Numbered from the stretch's first letter, positions 18,417-28,690 are shown. The stretch is DNA of 64,000 nt from Candidatus Baldrarchaeota archaeon (GCA_030587435.1 JAUQZC010000010.1:16504-80503); one strand, 5' to 3'. Program-made: numbers and translations. The notes: generated from the sequence alone by a model not told the origin.

Positions 18417-19538
18417 TTAGACTACTCTAACTATTTTTTCTTCATTATAATCCGTAACTACACGAATATACCCTTTTAACTCTTTATCTAAATGTTCATC
18501 ACCAGTATCAACTCTCAAATACTTTACTGTAGAAAGTTTGTATTTCGTCGCTATAACAATAATATTCTTAATGCCAACTTTTCTAATAACTCTGGGGCTT
18601 ATTTGTTGATTACCCCTACCAAAAATAAATCCCTGATTACCGATGGGTGTAATAATAATTTTAGACTTCTGTTTATCTATTGTTTTCAAAATCTCTCTTT
18701 CTCCAACATCCCTGGCAACTATTTTTCCGTTTTTTATGATATCAACACCAAGCAAGGTCTTTTCAACACCTAGGAGATCTGCGATAGCTTTGGTGGTTGT
18801 GCCAGGGCCTAAAATATAAAACGCATCGGGATCCATATTTTCAACAATATACCTCGCTATAGCTACCTTATTCTCCTCTTCATCATCTGTTAAAGGGCTG
18901 GAGGTCTTTACACCTTGAATAAGTTCAGGTTCGTACGGAACCAAAAGATAGCCTTTCAGCTTTGCAGATAATATACCAGCCCTAGAAGCTTCTTCATCTA
19001 TATCCATAACTTCAGCGCGTCTTAAAGGAAGACCTTCAGTTAGAAATTTAATTGCAACTTCCGCTGCCGCTTTCGGATTTACTGCAAACACCGCGCTGTG
19101 CATTTTCACTCCAGTTGGCACACCTATAACGGGAATGCTGTCGCCAATAGCTTCGTAAATATCACAGGCAGTACCATCTCCACCGCAAAAAACAATTAAA
19201 TCTACCTTAAGTTTTTTCATTTCTTTTGCAGCCTGTTTAGTATCTTCTGCGGTTGTTTTTCCCGGAGTTATGTTTCCAATAACTAAAGGTGAGAAACTAA
19301 CGCTAATTGCTTCATTTTCACCCATTTCATAGGGATAAGTAATCAACTTTAATTGCTTTTTTAATTGTAATAGAGTTTTTAAGACTATTTTTGCCCTCTG
19401 AGGTGCAACTGGTTGTGCACCTAACTCTATGGCCTTTTTTAATATTTCTTCCCCATCTGTGCCCTTTAAACCTACAATTCCTCCCATGCCAGCTATAGGA
19501 TTAACGATAAACCCTATTTTCCAGATTTTTTCTTCCAT
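18417..19538 (-). CDS. COG3199-type ATP-NAD kinase-like protein
   Basis: The 373-residue protein has the diacylglycerol/NAD-kinase fold signature FCGGDGTACDIYEA near 117-130 and an N-terminal GFIVNPIAGMGG. It belongs to the COG3199 group (related to AcoX), which is longer than true NAD kinases and of uncertain substrate. I prefer ATG 19538, preceded by GGAG nine bases upstream, to ATG 19553. It stands alone, divergent from aglB. Confidence 0.85.
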   Translation of the reverse strand: MEEKIWKIGFIVNPIAGMGGIVGLKGTDGEEILKKAIELGAQPVAPQRAKIVLKTLLQLKKQLKLITYPYEMGENEAISVSFSPLVIGNITPGKTTAEDTKQAAKEMKKLKVDLIVFCGGDGTACDIYEAIGDSIPVIGVPTGVKMHSAVFAVNPKAAAEVAIKFLTEGLPLRRAEVMDIDEEASRAGILSAKLKGYLLVPYEPELIQGVKTSSPLTDDEEENKVAIARYIVENMDPDAFYILGPGTTTKAIADLLGVEKTLLGVDIIKNGKIVARDVGEREILKTIDKQKSKIIITPIGNQGFIFGRGNQQISPRVIRKVGIKNIIVIATKYKLSTVKYLRVDTGDEHLDKELKGYIRVVTDYNEEKIVRVV

Positions 19539-19672
19539 AAATTTCTTCTCCATTTTCTTCGTAATTAGTCACTACCAACAGATGGATCAGAAATTTTTAA
19601 TAATTTTTGATAAGTGTTAAAGTAGTTACAGTTTTAGCGTGTAAATAACAGTTTCATCGAGGCCGGGTTAAA

Positions 19673-22600
19673 ATGGCTGAAAGATTAAAAAAGCTTGGCA
19701 GTATGCTAAAATCATTAGTCACAATACCTAAAGCAAAAATTAGAAAGGATAAGTTAGTTCTGTATCTATCGCTTATTTTAATATTCTTTTTCGCTCTGTT
19801 AGTTAGAATATATCCGTATTTTTCCCATGGGATCGTCCTTAAAGCATATGACCCATATTTCCAGCTAAAATCAACTCTTTACATCATAACTCACGGGTTT
19901 GCTGCTTGGTTTAGTTGGGTAGAAAAACCTCCAGGTATCTCCACGTGGTACCCCTATGGGCGTAATATGCCTAAAACATCTTTTCCAGGGATTCCGTGGA
20001 CAGCAGCGATCCTATACTTCATACTTAGATTTTTAGGAATCGAAGTAGACCCAGTAGCTATTTGTTTCTTCTTTCCAGCGTTCATGGGAGCATTAGCATC
20101 AATCGCAATGTTTTTCCTTGCCAAGGAAATAAGTGATAGCACAAAAGCGGGATTACTTTCAGCCTTCTTTCTTGCCTTTATACCAGGATATGTTCAACGT
20201 ACAACTGCAGGATTCTTTGATAATGAAGCAATAGGTATTCTACTTATAATAGTAACACTCTACTTTTTCATAAGATCATTAAAAAGAGAATCCTTACTTT
20301 CAGGAATTATGGCGGGACTAATTCTCGGATACCTCTCAGCGTCATGGGGAGCATACGTATACGTATATGATCTACTAGCTCTCTATGTACTAATACTTCT
20401 TATTTCACGTAGGTATTCTAAATCGCTTCTTTTATCCTATACTGCAACGATAAGCATAGGCCTTTTCATAGCTACAAGAGTACCAAGAATTGGGCCAAGC
20501 GTGCTGACAAAATCAGATATTCTCCCAGCTCTAGTTATGTTGATATTGCTGTTCGTCTATGAAGCAACCCCACTTGTGTATAACTCAATGATGGTTAAGT
20601 GTATTAAAAATATTAAAATTCCGAGAAAAATCATTGGATATCTGCTTCTAACCATCATTATAGTTACATCTTCGGTTTTTGCGTACTTATGGTATACTGG
20701 TTTCCCCTTTATCGAGGTCTTGGAAAAACATGTTAAACCTATAAGTGGAAAATTCTGGACAGTGATAAATCCTCTATATAGGGAAAAATCGCGTATAATA
20801 GCCTCTGTAGCCGAACATGCAGCCACTTCATGGGCTGAATTTTATTTTAATCTAAATATACTTTCATTTGTTTATCCTCTTGGAATATATTTCTCGTTCA
20901 AGCGACTAAAAAACGAAGACATCTTCCTGATACTCTTAGGGTTAACGGCCACTTACTTTGCTGGATCTATGATAAGATTAATATTAATACTTTCACCAGT
21001 TGTCTGTCTTCTTTCAGCGTATGCTCTTGATCAAATTCTTTCTCCATTCGTGGGGGTTTTAAGGGAGATACGTGAGGGTATGCCCCTAGCAAGGCGGAAA
21101 AGAGCAAGAATTTCCGGTATTGTTGGTACAGAATACACCGTTGTAACCCTAATTTTTGTAGCATCACTACTTATTATAGCGACGTATTATGGGGCCTATA
21201 TTTCATATAAATACATGGCTGGAGTAGAAATACTACCCAACGGGGAACCAGATTGGCAGGAAGCCCTCATGTGGATGAGGTATAACCTGCCAGCGACCGC
21301 TATAGTAGCCTCCTGGTGGGACTATGGTTACTGGATAAATACCGTAGCAAATAAAACAACAATAGTTGATAACGCAACTCTTAATAGTACCCAGATCGCA
21401 TTAATAGGAGCTGCATTTGCATTAAATGAAACGGAAGCGGTAAAGATCTATAAACGGTTTAATGTAACACACGTACTAGTCTTTTTTGGATACTGTGCAC
21501 AAGGACTTGGTGGCGACGAATTTAAATGGCCATGGATGGTAAGAATCGCAGAGGATCATTTTCCAAAATTAGTGAACGAAAGTCTTTATGGGGATATTAC
21601 TAGTCCGACAGGAACACTATTCAACTCTACAGTCTATAAAATGCTTTTCTACGGTGAGCCAGACCCTCAAAGTAAGTACCTTGGGTACTTAGTGCAATTT
21701 ATGTCAAGGTATAAGTACTTGGCTTATCGGCCAGACCCTTACGGATATCTGTCTTTAATTGATCAAAGACACTGGGCGCTCTTTGAAAAAGTATTTAAAC
21801 CTGTTTATATCTCGAGTAACCGATTCGTTAAGATATATGAAGTAAACTACAGTATACTAGAGGCAAAAATGGAAATTACTGATGCCAAACCATACGCCAA
21901 TGGGCTTTTCGCTATCACGGTCAACAACACGGGAATTCATGAAATTTCTATTTCAAAGGCCCGTATAAATGATGAATTATATAGTTTTGAGACCATAAAT
22001 GGAAGCCGAACAGTAAAACCGAAAGAGTCCATTAGTCTCTTTGTTGATACTGAAAGAGAATGGTCAATAGGTGATAACGTATCGATTAAGGTTATAGCAA
22101 ATGTTCTAGAATATCCCGGCTATAGAATTTACGCCTCTATGAACGCCAGCATCATAGAAGCTCCTAAAATACTTCTCAATGTTAGTGAAACAAAATCTAC
22201 GATCTATAGTAATGGTATAGGACTTATCCAGGTCAAAAATGTTGGAGAATACCCAGTTACGGTTGATTCCATGAAGATAAATTCAACAGAAACATCATTC
22301 AGCATACTTAACGGCTCAATAACGTTGCTCCCAGGCGGTGAATCAACCTTCGTGGCAGACTTAAACTCCAACAAGACATTAACAATAGGACAAGTAATGA
22401 CAGTAAACGTAACATATCACCCCGTTGGTGCTCCAAATAAAACATTGATAGCAACCGCTAATATCAGCATCGCTTCAACTCCACCACTCGTTCTCCACAT
22501 TAGTAATGCGACAGCATATACCAATGGAATTGTAATCATAACAGCTGTCAATCTCATGGACTTACCCCTAAGGATCAGTAATATTGCCGTTAACGGGACA

Positions 22601-23077
22601 CTTTACGGGTTTGAAGTAATTAATGGTAGCTCTACGCTGAGTAGCGGCGAATTCGTCATACTAAAAGTAAACACTGGACTTAACCTCACCGTTTCACAAG
22701 TAGTCAATGTTACTGTTTACTACAATTTCAGCCTTGTACCACGGTGGTCTAATGAAATATCAAAATCAAATGTTGCAGTGGTACCTTATGCGAATATAAG
22801 TGCTGACGCATATACCAATGGAACGGTTATAATAAAGATCGTAAATCTAGGTATAGAGCAACTGGAAATATCGACAGTTAAAATCAATGGCACAGCCTGC
22901 GAATTTATAATCATTAACGGGTCGACCGCTATAAATCCAGGAGATTCAGCTACATTAAAAATACTCAATTGTACATCAGCACTTGGTAAAAAACCCGCAG
23001 TAGGTGACAAAATAATTATAACAATCATTTTCGTAGAAGGATATGTATTAAAAACCGAAGTTACAGTCAAAGATTAA
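19673..23077 (+). CDS. aglB: AglB oligosaccharyltransferase (STT3 homologue) with tandem C-terminal repeats
   Basis: AglB transfers glycans from a dolichol carrier to Asn in N-x-S/T sequons. The 1134-residue protein has about 13 N-terminal membrane segments, the EL1 acidic motif YDPYFQ, and the catalytic WWDYGYW at 548-554. Residues from about 725 to the end are unusual: four tandem beta-sandwich-like repeats of about 100 residues, each with a Y-NG...INGT...INGS...PG pattern, resembling CARDB-type repeats. I count about 22 sequons in those repeats, so the enzyme is a likely target of its own activity. No other agl genes are adjacent. Confidence 0.96.
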   Translation: MAERLKKLGSMLKSLVTIPKAKIRKDKLVLYLSLILIFFFALLVRIYPYFSHGIVLKAYDPYFQLKSTLYIITHGFAAWFSWVEKPPGISTWYPYGRNMPKTSFPGIPWTAAILYFILRFLGIEVDPVAICFFFPAFMGALASIAMFFLAKEISDSTKAGLLSAFFLAFIPGYVQRTTAGFFDNEAIGILLIIVTLYFFIRSLKRESLLSGIMAGLILGYLSASWGAYVYVYDLLALYVLILLISRRYSKSLLLSYTATISIGLFIATRVPRIGPSVLTKSDILPALVMLILLFVYEATPLVYNSMMVKCIKNIKIPRKIIGYLLLTIIIVTSSVFAYLWYTGFPFIEVLEKHVKPISGKFWTVINPLYREKSRIIASVAEHAATSWAEFYFNLNILSFVYPLGIYFSFKRLKNEDIFLILLGLTATYFAGSMIRLILILSPVVCLLSAYALDQILSPFVGVLREIREGMPLARRKRARISGIVGTEYTVVTLIFVASLLIIATYYGAYISYKYMAGVEILPNGEPDWQEALMWMRYNLPATAIVASWWDYGYWINTVANKTTIVDNATLNSTQIALIGAAFALNETEAVKIYKRFNVTHVLVFFGYCAQGLGGDEFKWPWMVRIAEDHFPKLVNESLYGDITSPTGTLFNSTVYKMLFYGEPDPQSKYLGYLVQFMSRYKYLAYRPDPYGYLSLIDQRHWALFEKVFKPVYISSNRFVKIYEVNYSILEAKMEITDAKPYANGLFAITVNNTGIHEISISKARINDELYSFETINGSRTVKPKESISLFVDTEREWSIGDNVSIKVIANVLEYPGYRIYASMNASIIEAPKILLNVSETKSTIYSNGIGLIQVKNVGEYPVTVDSMKINSTETSFSILNGSITLLPGGESTFVADLNSNKTLTIGQVMTVNVTYHPVGAPNKTLIATANISIASTPPLVLHISNATAYTNGIVIITAVNLMDLPLRISNIAVNGTLYGFEVINGSSTLSSGEFVILKVNTGLNLTVSQVVNVTVYYNFSLVPRWSNEISKSNVAVVPYANISADAYTNGTVIIKIVNLGIEQLEISTVKINGTACEFIIINGSTAINPGDSATLKILNCTSALGKKPAVGDKIIITIIFVEGYVLKTEVTVKD

Positions 23078-23080
23078 TTA

Positions 23081-23275
23081 TCATATCTTAACCTCTTTTT
23101 CCTTTGCTAGTTCACGTTTTAACTTCCTTCTATACTCGCCATACGGGTCAAGAGGAGAAAACTTAGGTGGATAAGGAGACTTAAGCGGCCCACCACAATA
23201 TGGGCATTTATCTTGCTTTAGAGTGTAGCTTCCACATTTTTGGCACTTGCGTAAAATTTTCCCCAAGTCATTCAC
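23081..23275 (-). CDS. nop10: Nop10, H/ACA RNP component
   Basis: A small H/ACA ribonucleoprotein subunit for RNA-guided pseudouridylation. The zinc ribbon (CQKCGSYTLK, CPYCGG) and the C-terminal basic helix after SPYPPKFSPLDPY are diagnostic. The listed GTG 23275 overlaps the aIF2-alpha stop (GTGA). AGGTGA is better spaced for an in-frame TTG at 23266, which gives MGKILRKCQ and matches the usual Nop10 length. Tight linkage to aIF2-alpha is conserved in archaea. Confidence 0.96.
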   Translation of the reverse strand: MNDLGKILRKCQKCGSYTLKQDKCPYCGGPLKSPYPPKFSPLDPYGEYRRKLKRELAKEKEVKI

Positions 23276-24075
23276 CTGGGCTCTCTTTTGAAATCTCCTT
23301 CTCCCCCTTCTTCCTTAATTAGAGTAAGTGCAGTATCTACTACTTTCTTTAATACCTCTTCTGCAGTTTCCCAGTCCTTTGCCTCTACCTCTACTCTCCA
23401 TCTTGGAGTTCCAGCCAGGTATATATTGACCTTTACTCCGTCTTTTCCAACTTCACCGGCCTTCATAGCTTCTTTTAAAGTCTTTTTAATAATTTCAACA
23501 CCATTTGGTTTTGCACATCTTAGCGTAAGTATGCCTGAAATTTTAACTTTTGGAATTTCCACGTACATTTTTGCTAATTCAGTTAATACTTTCGCCCACT
23601 TTTCATCTATTCCAGCCTTTAGAAGTATATTCTCACCTTCCTCTAGTGCAGCTTCGAACCCCGCATATATTTCACCAAAAGCATCTTCCATTTTCCATCC
23701 TGCTTCCTCATAAGCTTCATCAAGAGTTTTTCCTAACTTCTCAGCAGCTAATAGGAGTAAATTTTCAGCTTTTTGAGCGCGTTTCCATTCAGCAATTTTC
23801 TGTCGTTTCCATTGATCTGTTACTCGTCTTAAAGATAAGTCTATGTGGTTTTTGATTTTATCTACTCTTAAAACCTTAGCAACGACTTTTTGCTTCTCTC
23901 TAACATAATCTCTGATGTTACGAACCCATGTACTAGAAATTTCGCTAATATGGATGAAACCTTCCTTACCATCATACTCATCCAGTTTAACGTAGGCTCC
24001 ATAGGGTTCAATGCGGATTACAGTTCCGATCACTATGTCACCAACTTCAGGCCATTCCTGTCTCTTCTTAACCAT
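23272..24075 (-). CDS. translation initiation factor aIF2 subunit alpha
   Basis: The alpha subunit of the trimeric factor that delivers initiator tRNA. An S1 domain (WPEVGDIVIGTV ... GFIHISEIS) fills the first 85 residues, a helical domain follows, and the alpha-beta domain ends the protein. A longer frame opens at TTG 24090, but GGAGGG lies eight bases before ATG 24075, which also gives the typical N-terminus, for 267 residues. Downstream it overlaps nop10. Confidence 0.96.
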   Translation of the reverse strand: MVKKRQEWPEVGDIVIGTVIRIEPYGAYVKLDEYDGKEGFIHISEISSTWVRNIRDYVREKQKVVAKVLRVDKIKNHIDLSLRRVTDQWKRQKIAEWKRAQKAENLLLLAAEKLGKTLDEAYEEAGWKMEDAFGEIYAGFEAALEEGENILLKAGIDEKWAKVLTELAKMYVEIPKVKISGILTLRCAKPNGVEIIKKTLKEAMKAGEVGKDGVKVNIYLAGTPRWRVEVEAKDWETAEEVLKKVVDTALTLIKEEGGEGDFKREPR

Positions 24076-24297
24076 GAGTGTTCCCTCCAATATATGTATT
24101 CTTGAAGTAACGATACAACGTTAATAAAAACATAAAAACGAATTTAAAAATGTTGAGATCAACGTACAATTAAAAATACTAAAAAATACTAACTTCATTA
24201 ATGCTTGGCCTTAACACTATTAGAATTGAAAGCTCTTCTGATATTATCCTTTTAGGTAAATGAAAGATTTTAACTCAAGGCCTGAAAATATTTCAAA

Positions 24298-24495
24298 TTA
24301 CCCGAGTACTTTAATGATTTTGGCTTGTATTTTTGCCTTCCCTCCACTTGGCACCGCAAGTACACGGTTACAAACTAAGCATCGAACTTTAGTACTTGCA
24401 CAGCCAAATATTACTTGTTCATTACCACAATCTGGGCACGAAACTTTAACAAATCTTGACCTTGGTTCCGGAACCAATAAGTCTTTTCGTCCCAT
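24298..24495 (-). CDS. rps27e: ribosomal protein S27e
   Basis: A 65-residue zinc-ribbon protein of the small ribosomal subunit with [16 protein letters not shown] and [16 protein letters not shown]. Length and motifs match the archaeal family. It lies between L44e and aIF2-alpha, the common archaeal order L44e-S27e-aIF2a-Nop10. Confidence 0.97.
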   Translation of the reverse strand: MGRKDLLVPEPRSRFVKVSCPDCGNEQVIFGCASTKVRCLVCNRVLAVPSGGKAKIQAKIIKVLG

Positions 24496-24604
24496 AACAA
24501 TTCCTCACCTCGTAGTGACCCTTTAACTCACGACTTCTTAATTTTAAAATTTTTATGATATAACCACGATACAAGGGAGAAACATTATGTAAGGCATAGG
24601 AAAG

Positions 24605-24880
24605 TTAAACAAGTTCTATACCCTTGATTCTAATTCCTTTTTTATGAATAATATAGCCACAGTCTCTGCACTTAAGCTTCAGCGTTTGCTTCTTGGTAGC
24701 TTTAACTAGTTTTTTCTGTACTGGTTTTGGTTGTGAGCCATATCCCTTTTTCTTTCTCTCGTATCTTCGTCTTCCTTGGGATAGTTCCCTTTCGGGGCCT
24801 TTCTTATAAAGGGACACTGAGTGGACAGTGTATGCATTACATCTTGGGCAGTATGTTCTTATTTGCTTCGGAACTTTCAT
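24605..24880 (-). CDS. rpl44e: ribosomal protein L44e
   Basis: A 91-residue large-subunit protein with the zinc-binding pairs CPRCNAYT and CRDCGYI, and a basic centre (GRRRYERKKKGYGSQPKP). It matches the archaeal L44e length. It heads the ribosomal sub-operon with S27e 109 bases downstream, and lies about 130 bases after GINS51. Confidence 0.97.
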   Translation of the reverse strand: MKVPKQIRTYCPRCNAYTVHSVSLYKKGPERELSQGRRRYERKKKGYGSQPKPVQKKLVKATKKQTLKLKCRDCGYIIHKKGIRIKGIELV

Positions 24881-25012
24881 CTGGATCGCCTCACGTACTT
24901 AAAAGTTACATACTTCACAATAAGTTCTCCTTTTTAATCTTATCTCATCTGCACACTTGAATGAAGGTATCAAAAATCTAGTGCCTATAAGTGTAGGTCG
25001 CTAAATCATAAT

Positions 25013-25585
25013 TTATATTCCTATAATTTTTGCCTTTGCTTTCTTTATTAACGTTTCAGCATTTTTTCTCGGTAATACTACAACGTCTCCCTTTTTAAAG
25101 GGTCCGTAGACCTTCATATCTGTTCCAACGATGGCAGGTAGATTCTCTAGGATTCTCACAACAATTTTCTCCCTTTCTAATGTCATTTCAAAATCTTTTT
25201 CTGGCTTCACCAGACCTTTAAACATTTTTCCCTCGAGAATACGAGAAATAAATGAATTGAAGTTCTTCAAGGTTTCTGTTAAGGGTTTAAAATATTCTTT
25301 TTCTACAGAATTTAATTTTTCTTCTGGGACTTCTTTACCGTTCAGTGCATTCCTTAGGATTTTCTCTAAACGTAGATTACACAGATCTTTAATAATAAAT
25401 TGGGCGTTTTCTAATTCTAATTCTATGATTTTTGTTTCGATGCTACTTAAGGTCTCGGATTTCAGCCCTATCTTAAGCATATTAATGTACTTGCTTGCTT
25501 CTTCATAAAAATTCGAAGGCAGATTCTGTATATCGTCATTTTCAACCTCTTTGAGCCATATTGAGTAAAGCTTTTCATAATCCAT
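25013..25585 (-). CDS. replication factor GINS51
   Basis: A GINS subunit of the CMG-like helicase. The 190-residue protein has an N-terminal helical A domain (MDYEKLYSIWLKEVEND) and a C-terminal small beta B domain (GTDMKVYGPFKKGDVVVLP), an order typical of the Gins51/Gins15 subunit. A longer frame reaches 25615, but ATG 25585 with GGAGCTG upstream gives the family N-terminus. It is directly after priS with a one-base gap, the usual archaeal neighbour. Confidence 0.88.
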   Translation of the reverse strand: MDYEKLYSIWLKEVENDDIQNLPSNFYEEASKYINMLKIGLKSETLSSIETKIIELELENAQFIIKDLCNLRLEKILRNALNGKEVPEEKLNSVEKEYFKPLTETLKNFNSFISRILEGKMFKGLVKPEKDFEMTLEREKIVVRILENLPAIVGTDMKVYGPFKKGDVVVLPRKNAETLIKKAKAKIIGI

Positions 25586-25586
25586 T

Positions 25587-26825
25587 TTATAACAGCTCCG
25601 CAACTGCCTTAGCAAGTGTGAATACGACAGCAGAAAGAGGTAATTCTACTTTCTGGCCTTTTTGATAAGGCCCAAATATTTCATCTCCTATTCTAAACTC
25701 TGGGCAATACTCTTTGAAAATTACTTCTTTCTCGCCTTTAAAAATAATTGCATCTTTAAATGGGTCAAAACGTTCCAAATCCGTAACGGAAATGGGAGTT
25801 ACTTTAAACCCGGTTGAACCGTGCAAGCTGTATTCAAGTCTGATAAGTCTATGGATGTCTACGGTTACCGGTTCATCTATCTGAGCAGCTGTTTTCTTTA
25901 TGGCTGCCGAAGCAATGTTCTTCCAGATAGAAATACCTATACCTTGCAAAATATCCCATCTCGAGGGAACTGAGCTTAATGCGGTTACAACTTTTTCCCT
26001 ATTAACTAATAGTATGTCAATTTTTCTTTTCGGTATTCCGGCTTCAATTAAAACCTTATCCAAATCAGGGCTAGAGAAAACTTTAATTATGGATTTTACT
26101 AGACGTTTTCCCCACCCTTCACTAGTTAGATCGGGGCCGATTATGAATTTGCGGCCCCCTGCAGAGACTTCAATTAAACCTAAATTTTCTACTTTTATCC
26201 CTGTCCCAGATATATAGTCAACAATCTCCCTTCTTTCATCACTGCTCAGTTCTTTTACAGCTTCATTATCTACATGTACGTGGTAACCACGGTGTCCAGA
26301 ATATACAACTTTAACCTCTTTTTCGGAAATACCAAAGTCGTCGAAAAGAAAATCCAAGAGTTTAAAAACTTCATCTTTCGCAAAATTAAGGCACTGATCA
26401 CATATCCATGAAACTTCATTAATTACTGTTGATTTGCAGTTTAAACACTGCGCAGGCTTTTTTCCAATACCAGTGGTCCCACACTCCATGCATATCCATC
26501 TGTCATGAATCTCCTTACATGGCGTGGTTAAATGGTCAGCATCGATATCAAAAATTAAATCAGCACCTACCCAACCCTTGCCCTCCATATTTTGAGCTTC
26601 GGGATCTAAATAGTAAGCTGCGGATCTATAAGCGTTTTTCGGTACTTTTTTCCTTAGAAAAGTTAGGAATTCGGTTCTACTATAAAAAGTTTTATGTCTA
26701 ATCATTCCTTCCTTATCCCAGAGCATAAAACCGAATTCTCTCTTACTAAAATGAGGAGGTGTAGGTATATCGTTCTCTCTGTAGTAAGCTTCAAAAAGAC
26801 TTTTCAAAAGTAAAACTGTCTTCAT
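25587..26825 (-). CDS. priS: DNA primase small (catalytic) subunit PriS
   Basis: PriS synthesises replication primers. In the 412-residue protein, the catalytic aspartates lie in FDIDADH (D93, D95), followed by a zinc-binding knuckle (CMECGTTG ... CLNCKS ... CDQC) and the conserved SGHRGYHVHV segment. The longest frame opens at GTG 26864, but ATG 26825 gives the expected N-terminus and abuts the priL stop, so I use it. It forms priL-priS-GINS51 in one transcript. Confidence 0.96.
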   Translation of the reverse strand: MKTVLLLKSLFEAYYRENDIPTPPHFSKREFGFMLWDKEGMIRHKTFYSRTEFLTFLRKKVPKNAYRSAAYYLDPEAQNMEGKGWVGADLIFDIDADHLTTPCKEIHDRWICMECGTTGIGKKPAQCLNCKSTVINEVSWICDQCLNFAKDEVFKLLDFLFDDFGISEKEVKVVYSGHRGYHVHVDNEAVKELSSDERREIVDYISGTGIKVENLGLIEVSAGGRKFIIGPDLTSEGWGKRLVKSIIKVFSSPDLDKVLIEAGIPKRKIDILLVNREKVVTALSSVPSRWDILQGIGISIWKNIASAAIKKTAAQIDEPVTVDIHRLIRLEYSLHGSTGFKVTPISVTDLERFDPFKDAIIFKGEKEVIFKEYCPEFRIGDEIFGPYQKGQKVELPLSAVVFTLAKAVAELL

Positions 26826-26826
26826 G

Positions 26827-27885
26827 TTACTCTTCACTTTCACTACGCCTCTTCCCACTAACATATAACATTCTATAATAAAATGTAAGAGGGTTTTTCA
26901 CTCTTCCCTCAGAACACCATCTATGCGTAGGCTTGCAAATACCGTAAGTCTTTAGTGTATCACAATTATGAGCTGTGTATCCTTTGTTTTTAGCGTGTCT
27001 AACATAGTACCGTGTTCTTTCTTCATTAAAATCAGGCATTTTTCGGAATAAATCTACAACCTCTTCTTCTCTCTTCCCAATATTTAACATAAAAAACATG
27101 AGAAATAATCTTTCTACGTGGCTTAGATTTTCTCCCTTTTCTGCTCTTTCAAGAATAAACTGCACACATGGTGGATAAACTCCACCTGAAATTTCAACTC
27201 TTATTGGAATTTCCCTTATGACTTCCTTTTTATATCTCTTAACTAATTCTTCTATTTCTTTAACGGTTCTCGCAATTTTTTCCGGTAACTCTATGAATCT
27301 CTTTGGGACTCTTCTTTCTAGAATTCTTTCTTTAAAGGCCTCGGCCATTAATCTAGCCAGTTCTCGTTTGGTTAGCCTAACATATCCATTTGAAACCGGA
27401 TGGTTACACATTTTCCAGGTTATATCATGAAAATGAACCGCAACACTTAGATAGTCCTTAAAATGCAATTTCCATTCATAATATTTTACCCCCACTCTCT
27501 TTACTTCGTATATTAAATCCCAACCACTTTCACTCACATTACCAGGCATTCTGGCAATTTCTAGTATCTTATCATTACTTTCCCCCTGTAAAAACTTGCC
27601 AACCCTTTTCGAAAAAGCAACAGCAAATCGACGTCTAAGCCATTCATCACCAATTGCATCTATAAAAAGTCTAGCAACGGGAAACGCCAAAATTTCGGTG
27701 TCAATACTGCTTGCTAAATAAGTATAAACTCCTCTAGTAATAACTTCTCTAAGTATCTGATGTGCTCTACTTATGACATCAGGAAATTCATCAGCTAAGG
27801 ATGTAATATCAATATTGAGTTGTCTAACATATTTTCGTGCAAGCTCTATACTTGGATACTTAGCCAGATCTTCTTTTGTCAACAT
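26827..27885 (-). CDS. priL: DNA primase large subunit PriL
   Basis: The regulatory, iron-sulfur subunit of archaeal primase. The 352-residue protein has an N-terminal helical domain and a C-terminal domain with four conserved cysteines (YPPCVQF, AHNCDTLKTYGIC, HRWC) that would bind a [4Fe-4S] cluster. Start ATG 27885. It follows PCNA by 49 bases and precedes priS by one, consistent with co-expression. Confidence 0.96.
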   Translation of the reverse strand: MLTKEDLAKYPSIELARKYVRQLNIDITSLADEFPDVISRAHQILREVITRGVYTYLASSIDTEILAFPVARLFIDAIGDEWLRRRFAVAFSKRVGKFLQGESNDKILEIARMPGNVSESGWDLIYEVKRVGVKYYEWKLHFKDYLSVAVHFHDITWKMCNHPVSNGYVRLTKRELARLMAEAFKERILERRVPKRFIELPEKIARTVKEIEELVKRYKKEVIREIPIRVEISGGVYPPCVQFILERAEKGENLSHVERLFLMFFMLNIGKREEEVVDLFRKMPDFNEERTRYYVRHAKNKGYTAHNCDTLKTYGICKPTHRWCSEGRVKNPLTFYYRMLYVSGKRRSESEE

Positions 27886-27934
27886 ACTACATCAAATGAA
27901 ATAAATAATTTTAGTTTTAAAACCTTCCTAGAAA

Positions 27935-28687
27935 TTATTCACCCTCGATTCTTGGAGCTAAGAAATAGCTTACTCTTCCTCCACCGGGAAGATTAAAATC
28001 TATGCGTAGAGGCATATCTGTTGAGAGTTGAAGCTTAACAGTATCAGCAGCTTTAGCAACCTTAATCATATCAGCAAGATAATTTAGAGTATATGTTGCA
28101 GCAGATTCTTCTGAAGCTTGAATATCAAGAAGGGCTTCAGAATCTTTTCCCATCTCTACAACGACTTCTCCAAGGTCGCCCATAGCTCTAAAGGTTACTT
28201 TATCAGGTTGAATTACAATCTTTACATGGTCACTAGTAACTGCAGCATCTTTAACAGCTTCCTGTAAGGCATCTGCTGTGATAATGGCAAAAGCCTTAAA
28301 TTCCACGGAAGGTTCAGGTAATTCTTCAGCAGTAATGTCAAGCAAATGAATACTAAAAGTCCTTACCGTTTTTCCTCTCAGTCTTAGCTTAAGTCTTTTC
28401 TCAGCTTCTTCATAAATCATTTCTAATGTGTCTCCACTCCTCGCCCTTCTCATAATTTTTTTCATTTCATCGAGATTTACCCCCAGTAAAGTTTCTTGAT
28501 CACACTCGTATTCATCAAATGCATCACTTGGTAATACAAAATCCACCATAGCAACATGTGATGGATCCATAGCTCTCATACTAAGTCCATCCGGCTTAGC
28601 AACAAAGTTAGCCTCGTCGACAAGGGTTGATAATGCATCAACTATGTAGGTCCAAGTTCTTGCATCTGAAAGTAACGCTCTAAACAT
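27935..28687 (-). CDS. pcn: PCNA sliding clamp
   Basis: A 250-residue sliding clamp with the PCNA signature at its start (RALLSDARTWTYIVDALSTL is the first helix), the LDEANF-type interdomain strands and the terminal LAPRIE strand typical of archaeal PCNA. One PCNA is seen here; other copies cannot be excluded from a window. ATG at 28687, three bases downstream of the OB-fold gene. Confidence 0.97.
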   Translation of the reverse strand: MFRALLSDARTWTYIVDALSTLVDEANFVAKPDGLSMRAMDPSHVAMVDFVLPSDAFDEYECDQETLLGVNLDEMKKIMRRARSGDTLEMIYEEAEKRLKLRLRGKTVRTFSIHLLDITAEELPEPSVEFKAFAIITADALQEAVKDAAVTSDHVKIVIQPDKVTFRAMGDLGEVVVEMGKDSEALLDIQASEESAATYTLNYLADMIKVAKAADTVKLQLSTDMPLRIDFNLPGGGRVSYFLAPRIEGE

Positions 28688-28690
28688 AAT

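Noticed and set aside
22786..23070. minus-strand frame opposite the end of aglB
   Set aside because: Antisense of the sequon-rich repeats; repeat structure explains it.
23288..23713. 141-residue plus-strand frame opposite aIF2-alpha
   Set aside because: Serine/phenylalanine-rich composition typical of antisense of a charged coding sequence.
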